DNA of 64,000 nucleotides, taken from the NCBI RefSeq assembly GCF_047663525.1, contig NC_092606.1, positions 4,710,501 through 4,774,500 on the forward strand. Direction: 5' to 3'. This stretch comes from Anas platyrhynchos (lineage: Eukaryota > Chordata > Aves > Anseriformes > Anatidae). The translations under genes were made by a program, and so were the position numbers. This document shows, piece after piece, positions 9,930 through 19,080 of this stretch; the first letter of the stretch is position 1; every line of letters begins with the position of its first letter. Below the pieces are notes generated by a model that searched no databases, had not been told where the DNA came from, and was given only the letters and a program-made list of their open reading frames with translations.

Positions 9930-10298
9930 GCTGCTCCATCAGCGGGTGCGGGACCGGTCCCAGTACCGGGGCGGTGCCGGAGGTGCGGGAGGTGCCGGTA
10001 CCGGGGCGCGGGGCGGGGGCGGCGGCGGGGCCCCTCCTCCGCCGGGGCCGGGCTTGCGCCGCTTCCTGCGGAGCCGCCGGGCGCTGGGAGCAGCCGGCAG
10101 CCCCGGCCGGGGGGCCCCTCGCCGTCTGTCCCCCCCCCCTTTCCCCTTTCCCCTTCTTCCTCCTCCTCCTCCTCCTCCTCCTCCCCCCTCCCTCCCCGCC
10201 CTGCCCGGTGCCCCCGGCGGGCCCGGTCCGTGCCGCCGCCGCCCCCCCCCCCCACGCTGGCGCAGAGGCCCGGGCCCGGGCCCGCCTCGCCGCTGAGG
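9930..10298 (+). promoter_or_regulatory. GIT1 promoter/5' UTR CpG-rich region
   Basis: Strongly CpG-rich sequence directly upstream of the GIT1 ATG, with GC boxes (for example GGGCGGGG at 10011-10018) and a TCC tract at about 10158-10184. No TATA box is visible. The GIT1 5' UTR presumably lies in its 3' half. Confidence 0.6.
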
Positions 10299-13200
10299 AT
10301 GTCCCGGAAGGCGCAGCGGGCCGAGGTGTGCGCAGACTGCAGCGCCCCAGGTAAGGGCTGACCCCCCCCTAACAAACCCCGGCCCCCCCGGGCCCCCCCT
10401 TCCCCGTGCAGGGGCTGCAGCCCCCGGAGTCTCCGTTGCCCCCCCCCCATCTCCGGTGGGCTCCGGTTGCGGCTCCGGTTGCACCTTGCCCGTGAGCCCC
10501 CCCCCGGTTGTCTGTGTCCCCCCCTCCACGTTGCGTTTGCACCCCCGGAGCCCCCCAGGAGCCGGTTCATAGCCCTCCCGCTGAGCCCCCCCTGGGTGCA
10601 CCCAGCGCTGTGCCCCCCCGCTACGCCCGCAGCACCCCCATCCCCCCCCCTCTCCAAACCCTGCACCCCCCTCTGTGCGCCCCCCCCTCAAAAAGCAGTG
10701 CCAGGGGCCGCATCCACACCCCACGGTGCGCCCCCTTCGCACCCCACCCCGCACCCCTTGGGATCCCCGCATCCCCCCAGCAGCCCTGCGATGCGCCCCA
10801 AATACCCCCCCACACACCGAGCACCCCCCCCTTGTACCCCCCCAGCCCAAAGAATCTCCTGGAGCCCCCCAAATCTGCCCCCAGCCTCCGCGCCCCTCGG
10901 CACGGGCACTCCCGGTGCCATCTGGGGACCCGGCTGAGGGCAGGGTTTTGGTGGGGACCCGGGGGGGACCCTCCCCACGGCCCCCCCAGCGCCCACGCCA
11001 TGGGGCTGGCTGGTTGCGGGGCGGGCAGAGCGGGGCTGCAAGCCACAGCCTGAGCCTGGGCATGACGGATCCCATCCCCATCCGCGGCGGTGCCGGTGCC
11101 CGCAGCCCCGGTGCCGGGTGCCAGCCCCGCGGGCGTCGCGCCGGGGGCCGCTCCCCCAAAAACCCGTGCCGGCGGCCAGCCCCGCGGCGCCGAGGCGATG
11201 AATGAACGGGGCCCGAGCGTCGAAGCTGGCCTCGCAGCCGGCCCCGGAAAGCTGCCCGCGGGCGAAGGCTGTGCCCAAATTATTCCGGCCACGTGCCAAG
11301 GGCCGGATCCTGCCAGGAGAGCCGGCGGCACGCGTGGGCGCAGGGCTGCCCCGGCCGGTGGTGGGCGAGCGGGGGGTACCCGGGGCTCTCCGCGGGGCGC
11401 CGCGAGCCTGGCGGTGCCGAAGCTCCCAGCCCGGGGGGGGAAATGGAAACCAGTTTCTTCCAATCTCTTATCACCCGGCAGCCATGTGAGGAAATGAGTT
11501 ATAAAGTCCAGAGGCCGCTTCCTACCGCGCTGGGAGTGCCCGTGCCGGGGATGCGCGGCCCCACGTGGGTGCTCCAAGGGGTGCCCAGGGTGCCCCAGCC
11601 TCGCTGCCTGCCCTGCTCACCCCAAAACCCGCCCTGCTGTCCCCAGGTGGGGCTGGCAGCTGGCCCCAACCCTCCCCTCACTGGGCCTGGGGGGGCTTCG
11701 ACATCAGCCCCCCGTTACACACACCCCAACACGGGGCTGGCGCTCGCTCGGGGTGCGGGGTCCCTCGGTGCCAAGGCTCCCCAAGCCACCCTGATGCCCC
11801 CGCGCATCCCGCTGGGTCCCGCTGGTGCAGAGGGGGCGACACGCCGTGGGACCCCAAATCTGTAGGGTGCAGGGGCTGCAGCAGCCTGGCCGGTGTGGTG
11901 GTTCGTGTTCCCCCCCCCCACGGCCCTGCACGCAGCGTCCTGTTCCCGGCAGCGCCCCGTGGGCCGCGGGCGCGGAGGCGCAGATGCAACCGTGCCGGCT
12001 GCCAAGGCGCTGCCATCTGCCCGGGCAGCGCTGCCAGGCTGGGGGGGCGGGGGGGCTGTGGGGCCGGTGCTGGGAGCACCCCCAAAATGGGGTCCTCAGG
12101 GCTGCCTGTCACGCTGTGGGACTGCCAGTGGGGTTTTGGGGAGGGGGCTGGGACCCCGCAGGCAGGAAGGAAGCGCCGGAGCCTGGCCGCTCGCCCGCCT
12201 TCCTCTATGGGGTCGTGGGGACAAGGCACCATTTGGGGACAGGGTGGGCAGCGAGGGCTGTCACCCCCCCGGGCTGTGTGCCCCTGCGTGTGTCCCTTCC
12301 TCCTATAGCACAGCGGGGTGTTTGTGTAGGCCCTACAGAAACAAGGGTGGAAGTGCTGGCTGTGGGGCTGGGCAGAGGCTGGCACGGCTCTGCCGCACCA
12401 GAGGGGCTGTTGGGGACAACCTGCGGGCAGGAGGGTGACACCCCCTGCCCCTTCTGTCCCCTGCCTTTTCCACCCGTGCAGGGTGGGGGCCAGGACCTGT
12501 TTTGGGTGCTGGGTGGGGGGAGCTGCCCCCCCCTGAGGCCAGCAGCGGGGCCCCCGTGGGTGCCGTGGCCGGAGCGGGGCCGGTGCCAGCGGCGCGGCCG
12601 CTCAAACGTCCCTTTGTTCTCATGGGGACACAAAGGGCTCCAGTCCGGCCGGGCCAGGAGGAGGGGGGCAGCAGCCAGGGCTGGGGAGGGGGCACAGTGC
12701 TGGGGGGGGGGCACAGCACCAGCCCCCCAAATCTGAGGGGTTGCAGAGCCAGCGATGGCTGCGTGCATGGGAGAGCACCGGCACGGGGTGCCCACACTTT
12801 TGGGGGCGCGCTGCGCCCAGCCAGAGACCCCCCCATGCCCTCCCCATGCCCAGCCTGGGGCTCAGGGGGTGCACAGCCCCCCCCACCGGGTTTGGGGCGC
12901 CCCCGCTCACAGCATGGGGCTGGCGTCGCCCCCGCTGCCAGCCGCCCTCGTGCTGGGGGAGGCCGAATCCTGCCCCCCCCCCCCAGGCAGTGCCTGGTTG
13001 CCAATGGAAACCTTTGGGTTTCCCCCGGCGGTGGGATGAGCCCCTCGCCGTCGCCTGGGAAACCACCGCGTTGCTGCGGCGACGCTGCCCCCCCAAAATA
13101 AAAATTCGGGTGTTGCACGGAAGGAAGGGACCCCCCCGTAACGCCCCGTGCCCCCCGCAGACCCCGGCTGGGCTTCCATCAACCGCGGCGTCCTCATCTG

Positions 13201-13677
13201 CGACGAGTGCTGCAGCGTGCACCGCAGCCTGGGCCGCCACATCTCCATCGTCAAGCACCTGCGCCACAGCCCCTGGCCCGCCACCCTGCTCCAGGTGGGT
13301 GCCCCGGCCTTGGGGAGGGGGTCGTGGGGGGATTTTGGGGGGTCCCGGCACCCAGCGCCGTGCCTCTGCCCCGCAGATGGTGCACACCTTGGCCAGCAAC
13401 GGGGCCAACTCCATCTGGGAGCACTCGCTGCTGGATCCGGCCCAGGTGCAGAGCGGGCGCCGCAAGGCCAACCCGCAGGACAAAGTGCAGTAAGTGCGGG
13501 CTGCGGGGAGGGGGCTGCAATGTCTGGGTGACCCCCCCCTCACTGCTATCCCCCCCCACCATCCTCACCAGCCCCACCAAGTCGGAGTTCATCCGCGCCA
13601 AGTACCAGATGCTGGCCTTCGTCCACAAGCTGCCCTGCCGGGACGACGACGGCGTCACCGCCAAGGACCTCAGCAAG
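10299..13677 (+). other. GIT1: GIT1 exons 1-4: ArfGAP domain
   Basis: These four exons encode residues 1-135. The CX2C...CX2C zinc finger (C11, C14, C31, C34) is split by the 2.8-kb intron 1. The arginine finger R39 lies in CCSVHRSLG (exon 2). All ArfGAP hallmarks are intact, so catalytic GAP activity is expected. Confidence 0.95.
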
Positions 13678-16600
13678 GTGGGGGCGTGGGGACCCCCCCC
13701 CCGGTTGTGGTGGGGGGATTAAAACCCATCACTTACCCCCCCCACACCTCATCTCACCCCGCAGCAATTGCACTCCAGCGTGCGGACGGGCAACCTGGAG
13801 ACCTGCCTGCGCCTGCTCTCGCTGGGGGCTCAGGCCAACTTCTTCCACCCGGTGAGCGCCCCGCGCCGTGGGGCTGGTTGTGGGGTCAGCTGTGGGGCAC
13901 TGGGGGTCTCGGAGCCCCCCGGGGTGTGCTCCAGCCCCGGATCTGGAGGTTGATGCTCGCGGTGCCCGCAGGAGAAGGGCACCACACCGCTGCACGTGGC
14001 GGCCAAGGCCGGGCAGATCCTGCAGGCAGAGCTGCTGGTGGTCTACGGCGCCGACCCCGGGGCGCCCGACGTGAACGGCCGGACCCCCATCGACTACGCC
14101 AGGTGAGATGATGGGGGGGAAAAAATGGGGAGGGGGGGGGTTCACCATCACCCCGGGACTGGCATCACCCCAGCCCGTGCCCCCACAGGCAGGCGGCCCA
14201 GCACGAGCTGGCGGAGCGGCTGGTGGAGTGCCAGTACGAGCTGACCGACCGGCTGGCCTTCTACCTCTGCGGCAGGAAGCCGGGTGAGTGCCGGGCTCGG
14301 CGCCGGGGCTCAGCCCTTGGGGAGGTGGGGGGTAAAAAGGGGGGGCTGCTCTCACCACCCCTGTCTTTGCGCAGACCACAAGAACGGGCACTACATCATC
14401 CCGCAGATGGCAGACAGGTGAGCGCCCCGTGCCCGCGGCCACGCCGCCGACACCCCCGTCCCCCCCTGGCATCCCTGCTGGGCCGAGGGGGGCACCGTGG
14501 CAGCCTGCCCGTGACCGACGCTGGAGCATCTTTTTTGGGAAGGGGGGGGGGGGGGAAATGGGATGGGGTGGGGGGGTCCGTGTGCAGCGTGGTGGGGTTT
14601 AACGTCCTCCTTTATCCTGTTCTTCCCTCCGCTGCCTTCTCCGGAGCGCAGGGTGCGCCCAAAGTGCATGGCACAGAGGTATTGTCCGCTCGGCTCTCGG
14701 CACCGGGGGCCCCCCCGCTGCAGCCCCCGGCGCTCGGCGCAGCCCGGCGGGGGGCACCCAGGTTGGGGGGGGTCCCGCTCGCCCCGTGCCACCTCGCCCC
14801 CCGGCCCCGTGCCTGCCTGCCAGCCCCTCTCCCTGCTCGGCGAAGCCCCCTCCAAGCCCGGGGGTATCTGGGGCGCATCTGGGGAGCGTTTTGGTGAGGA
14901 AAAGCAGGAATAACCCCCAATTTGTGTCCCCCCCCCATGCACCCCACAGCCTGGACCTCTCCGAGCTGGCCAAGGCGGCAAAGAAGAAGCTGCAGGCGGT
15001 GAGTGGGGAGCGGGGCCAGGCTTGGGGGGGGGGCTCAGTGCCTGCCACCCCCCCCGGCCTGACATTTATATGTCCCCCCCTCGTCCCGCTGCAGCTCAGC
15101 AACCGCCTCTTCGAGGAGCTGGCCATGGATGTGTACGACGAGGTGGATCGCCGGGAGAACGATGCGGGTGAGCGGGGCCACGGGGAGCAGCCGGGGGTGG
15201 CCGCAGGGTGTCCCCCCCCCGTTCGGTGCTGGCGGGCGTCCCGGCTCGGGGAGGAGCAGGCAGCAAGGGGGGGGCGATCCGGCACCGCAGGCCCCTCCTT
15301 CCTCATTCCTCCGGCCGGGGCCAGGGGCCGTTTCCTCCACGCAAGGGGCTGCTGCCACGCCACGGGACGTGGGGGTGCCGGAGGTGGGTGCTGGGTGTGT
15401 CCCCCCCCCCCCGAGCTGTGGGGCTGGGGGACAAGCCCTGGTCTGATTTTGTGGGGTGCCCCGGGTCCTCAGGGAAGGGTGCCGGGGGGGGGACCCTTTT
15501 CCAGGGAAAGGCAGGGAGCAATGGGCATGCCAAAATTGCTCCACCCTTGGCTGGGGGGGACACGGGGCTGTGCCCCAAAGGGGTTTGGGGGTCCTGGGTG
15601 TTTGGAGCCCCCCCCTCCAGGCAGAGGGGGTGGCTGGGGGAGGCGATTCCGTCAGCACAGCTGGGCTCCGCTCCCAGCCCCAGCACGCTGGCCCCGAGCC
15701 CGCGCCTGCGTCCTGCCGGCCCCGCGGCCTGCCCGGGGTGGGGACAGCACCCCTGGGCCCCCCCACCCACACAGCCACCCCCTGGGGTGGGGGTCGGAAC
15801 CCCCCCCCCTGATGCCAGGTCCCTGCCCTCAGTGTGGCTGACGACGCAGAACCACAGCACGCTGGTGACGGAGCGCAGCGCCGTCCCCTTCCTCCCCGTC
15901 AACCCCGAGTACTCGGCCACCCGCAACCAGGTGAGCCCCACCGGACCCCTTGTGCCCCCCAGGATTTACACCCGGACCCCCCCACCCCCTCACCCCGTTT
16001 TTTTTTTTTTTTTTTTTTTTTTTTTCTCTCCCTCCTTCACCTCCCAGGGCCGGCAGAAGTTGGCCAGGTTCAACGCCAGGGAGTTCGCCACGCTGCTCAT
16101 CGACATCCTGGGGGAGGCCAAGCGGCGGCAGCAAGGGAAGAGCCTGCTGAGCCCCACGGGCGACCTCGACTTCTCCCTGCGGAGCCAGAGCGACCTGGAC
16201 GACCAGCACGACTACGACAGCGTCGCCTCCGACGAGGACACGGACCAGGAGCTGCTGCGCAACGCCTCCCGCAACAACCGTGCCCGGGTGAGCCCCGTGC
16301 GCCCCCCTCCTTCTCCTCCCAGCCGGGGTCGGATCCTGGCGCTGAGCCCCTGTCCCCGCAGAGCATGGACTCCTCGGATCTGTCGGACGGCCCCATCACG
16401 CTGCAGGAGTACCTGGAGGTGAAGAAAGCCCTGGCCGCCTCGGAGGCCAAGGTGCAGCAGCTGATGAAGGTGAACAACAGCCTGAGCGACGAGCTGCGCC
16501 GGCTGCAGCGCGAGGTGGGCGCGGGGACGCCGGGACCCCCATCGTACCCCCCCCTATCCCTGCGTTTTTCCCTCCCTTCCTAATTTTTCCTTCCCCTTGC

Positions 16601-18267
16601 TGCAGATCCACAAGCTGCAGTCGGAGAACACGCAGATCCGGCAGCAGACGGGGCCCCCGCACCCGGCCCCGACCCCCAGCGAGCGCCCGGAGCACGGGCA
16701 CCCCCCCGGCACGGCCCCCCCACACCGCCGGGACCGCCAGGCCTTCTCCATGTACGAGCCCGGCTCGGCGCTGAAGCCTTTTGGGCAGCCGGTGGAGGAG
16801 CTGGTGACCAGGCTGCAGCCCTTCGGCAGCAGCGTGAGTGGCTCCGGAGAGGGGACACGGGGAGATTTTTGGGGGTTGGGGGGGAATTTAGGGCACCCCA
16901 AGGGGGCTTGGTGGTGCTGCAGAGCTGGGTTCCTTCCCCGGGGGGGGGCCGGGGGCGGCGGGGCTTTACCCTTTCGTGTGTCGCCAGGAGGCGGAGGACG
17001 AGGCTCTGTACTCCATGCACATCCCGGCCAGCGTGTACCGGGTAAGGGGGCCGCGGCGGGGGCGGCTCCTGCATGGGACGTGGTGGCCATCGTCCTCCCG
17101 ACTGCCAGCCCTCCACATCTTCCTGGGATGTCCCCCCCCTCTTCCCCTACACCGCTGGGACCCCCTCCCCGGGAGGTTCCCGCATGCAGGGTGACCGTGT
17201 CCCCTCTGCTCGTCCTCCCCTGCGTGTGCCCGGGGTCGGCTCTGTGGGGTCCTGTGCGCCCCGTTCAGCGCCGTCTCCCCCCTTTTTCCCCCCTCCAGAT
17301 GCGGAAAGGTCCGTCGGCCTCCTCCATGCCCTTTCCCCCGTCCTCCCCACTGCTCTCCTGCCCGCCTGACGGTGCCCGGCACATGGTGACGTACTGGGGA
17401 GGATTTGGGGTGGGGGGACCCCGGCCCCGTGCAGGATTTGGGGCTGGGCAGGGCTTTGACACCGCTCCTCTGCCCTACAGAGCAAACTGGACCGGCACGG
17501 CAGCGGCACCGACAGCGACTACGACAACACCCAGGCGGGCGAGATCCTGCTTGGGTGAGCGCCGGGGCTGGGGACTGCGCTGCCACCCTGCTTTGGGGAC
17601 ATGGGGACGTGGGGTGGGCACTGACCCCTGGGTGTTTGGGGTCCCCGCAGCATGGAGGGGAAGCGTTTCGTGGAGCTGAGCAAGGACGAGGATTTCCCCC
17701 ACGAGCTGGACCCGCTGGACGGGGAGCTGGATCCCGGGCTGCCCAGCACGGAGGACGTCATCCTCAAAACCGAGCAGGTCACCAAGAACATCCAGGAGCT
17801 GCTGCGGGCTGCACAGGAGTCCAAGCACGACAGGTAGTGCTGCGCCACGACCCCAGGGAGGGGGTCAGGATCCATCGTGTGTCCCCCCCTTCCCTAACCC
17901 CTCTCCTGTCCCCCCAGCTTCGTGCCCTGCTCGGAGAAGATCCACTCGGCCGTGACGGAGATGGCATCTCTCTTCCCCAAGGTAGGAGGTTTGGGGTGTC
18001 CCCCTTTGCCCCCCGTTTCCATCACCCCATGCCCTGACGCTGTTCTCCTTGCAGAAACCGGCGCTGGAGACGGTGCGGAGCTCGCTGCGGCTGCTCAACG
18101 CCAGCGCCTACCGGCTGCAGAGCGAGTGCCGCAAAACCGTGCCCCCCGAGCCGGGCGCTGCCGTGGATTACCAGCTCCTGACCCAGCAGGTCATCCAGTG
18201 TGCCTACGACATCGCCAAGGCCGCCAAGCAGCTGGTCACCATCACCACCCGCGAGAAGAAGCAGTGA
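10299..18267 (+). CDS. GIT1: GIT1, ARF GTPase-activating scaffold protein (21 coding exons)
   Basis: The spliced product is 767 aa (human 761/770). GIT1 inactivates Arf6 and scaffolds PIX, PAK and paxillin at focal adhesions, endosomes and synapses. Exons: 10299-10350, 13161-13294, 13377-13489, 13572-13677, 13765-13851, 13972-14102, 14189-14283, 14375-14417, 14652-14678, 14950-14998, 15095-15167, 15833-15930, 16048-16287, 16362-16514, 16606-16833, 16988-17041, 17299-17385, 17481-17554, 17651-17833, 17918-17981, 18055-18267. All are GT-AG and phases close. Domains: ArfGAP 1-125 with zinc ligands C11, C14, C31, C34 and the catalytic R39; ankyrin repeats about 132-230; Spa-homology domain about 263-375; coiled coil about 425-480; C-terminal paxillin-binding helical bundle about 645-767. 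The ATG at 10299 starts MSRKAQRAEVCADC, the family N-terminus. The end is TREKKQ then TGA at 18265. Exon 9 is a 27-nt microexon. Confidence 0.97.
10351..13160 (+). other. GIT1 intron 1
   Basis: A 2.8-kb GC-rich intron. No further coding exon is supported. It contains C-rich homopolymer stretches and several motif clusters with less GC than their surroundings: 11438-11525, a paired SOX/TCF-like inverted repeat at 12610-12637, and an RFX-like X-box plus hairpin at 12997-13023, about 140 bp before exon 2. These are candidate intronic regulatory elements by motif only. Confidence 0.7.
13765..14283 (+). other. GIT1: GIT1 exons 5-7: ankyrin repeats
   Basis: Three exons encode about residues 136-239. 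They show repeat signatures such as GNLETCLRLLSLGAQAN, GTTPLHVAAKAGQILQAELL and YGADPGAPDVNGRTPIDYA. Between the ArfGAP and SHD regions this arrangement is diagnostic of GIT proteins and separates them from other ArfGAPs. Confidence 0.94.
14652..14678 (+). CDS. GIT1: GIT1 27-nt microexon (exon 9)
   Basis: A 27-nt segment flanked by AG (14650-14651) and GT (14679-14680) fits the phase between exon 8 (ends AG at 14417) and exon 10 (starts C at 14950). It adds nine residues, RVRPKCMAQ, just before SLDLSEL; the human long isoform has RSRQKCMSQ there. Skipping also keeps frame, joining PQMAD to SLDLS. It is therefore probably an alternatively spliced cassette. It is too short to find without the homology. 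Confidence 0.85.
15168..15832 (+). other. GIT1 intron 11
   Basis: A 665-bp GC-rich intron. It contains C/G homopolymers and no recognisable exon, repeat or conserved motif. Open frames on both strands are composition artefacts. Confidence 0.6.
15998..16025 (+). repeat. T28 polypyrimidine tract upstream of GIT1 exon 13
   Basis: Twenty-eight consecutive T residues lie 22 nt upstream of the exon 13 start at 16048 and form most of its polypyrimidine tract. The rest of the intron is GC-rich, so this run is prominent. Its length may vary between individuals or assemblies. Confidence 0.9.
16362..17554 (+). other. GIT1: GIT1 exons 14-18: coiled coil and variable linker
   Basis: Exon 14 and the start of exon 15 form a heptad-rich dimerisation coiled coil (LQEYLEVKKALAASEAK, VQQLMKVNNSLSDELRRL). 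The rest of exon 15 and exons 16-18 are a Pro/Ser-rich linker with conserved islands such as RDRQAFSMYEPGSALKPFG and SSPLLSC. Exons 14-17 are phase 0 and a multiple of three long, so each could be skipped without shifting frame. Confidence 0.9.
17651..18267 (+). other. GIT1: GIT1 exons 19-21: paxillin-binding C-terminal domain
   Basis: This part encodes about residues 615-767, including GLPSTEDVILKTEQVTKNIQ, FVPCSEKIH and TVRSSLRLLNASAYRLQSEC, and ends IAKAAKQLVTITTREKKQ. It is nearly identical to the mammalian focal-adhesion-targeting-like four-helix bundle that binds paxillin. Confidence 0.95.
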
Positions 18268-18808
18268 GCGCCGCCCCGCGCCCTCCTGCACCTCCCCGGC
18301 CTCTCCTCCCCTCCTTTTTCCCCCCCCCCTCCCCATCTCCTCCTCCCTCTTTTTTTTTGACGGCGTTTGGCACCCGGGGGTGCAAGTGGCCTTAGCCCTT
18401 GCGGGGTCAGGGAGCGGGGCGAGCCCCCGTATCCCCCCCCCCCCCCCCAAAAACCACCCCTGGTGCCTCCACGGAGCTGGTGCTCAGCTGTGGGGTAGGT
18501 GCCTGCGTCCCCCTGTACAGCCCCCCCGCCCGCCCCCGTGCAGCCCCCCCACCCCGGGGCATGCGCCTAACTTATCCTGTACATAGCGTGTGGAGCTGCC
18601 CGTGCTGGCAGCTGCAATGCCCCCCCTGTCCCCCCCACCCCATCCCTCGCCGGGTGGCCGGTACCCCCCCGAGGCCACCCGCAGCGTTACACTGGACCGG
18701 GATGCCCGCGGCCCCCCCCCCAAAAAAAAAAACCCCTCTCCCCAGGCGTCCTGCCCTATGCTGGGGCCGCGCTCCCTACTGTAAGATGTGTTCTTGTACA
18801 TTTGTATC

Positions 18809-18814
18809 AATAAA
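18809..18814 (+). terminator. GIT1 poly(A) signal AATAAA
   Basis: A canonical AATAAA lies 542 nt after the GIT1 stop codon. It implies a 3' UTR of about 560 nt, ending roughly 240 bp before the ABHD15 start codon. The ABHD15 promoter must therefore lie in this small gap or inside the GIT1 3' end. Confidence 0.85.
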
Positions 18815-19080
18815 GATGTGAGCATTGCACGGACCCCCCCCGGCTCCTACAGCATGGGGGGGGCTTTGGGGCGACGGGGGGAGGGTGAGGAGGGCTGCAG
18901 GGAGCCCGGCGCCACGCTCACGTTTCACCCAGTCCCCTTGTCCCTGGCTGGCGGCCGGTCACAACGTCCCCGGCACGGCCCCCGCTGCTCGCCCAGCCCC
19001 GGGGTTGGGCCTTCCCGGCAGGGCCCCGCCACCACCTCTCCGAGCACCCACCGGGGGCTGCCAGCCGGGGGGGGCCCCTC
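18815..19080 (+). promoter_or_regulatory. GIT1-ABHD15 gap, presumed ABHD15 5' UTR/promoter
   Basis: Only 266 bp separate the GIT1 poly(A) signal from the ABHD15 ATG. The segment is GC-rich with no TATA box. It is the only room for the ABHD15 promoter and 5' UTR unless transcription starts inside GIT1. No trace of TP53I13 coding sequence was seen. Confidence 0.5.

Larger units (their letters stand above)
14950..16287 (+). other. GIT1: GIT1 exons 10-13: Spa-homology (PIX-binding) region
   Basis: These exons encode about residues 263-416. They carry two Spa2-like motifs, LDLSELAKAAKKKLQ/LSNRLFEELAMDVYDEV and ARFNAREFATLLIDILGEAK, and then the Asp/Ser-rich segment with SLRSQSDLDDQHDYDSVASD. In family members this region binds PIX, FAK and MEK1. 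The exon 13 acceptor is preceded by 28 consecutive T (15998-16025). Confidence 0.92.

Noticed and set aside
10467-12795. Additional gene or alternative first exon in GIT1 intron 1
   Set aside because: Long frames exist on both strands but are proline/alanine/glycine composition artefacts; I saw no recognisable protein or convincing exon.
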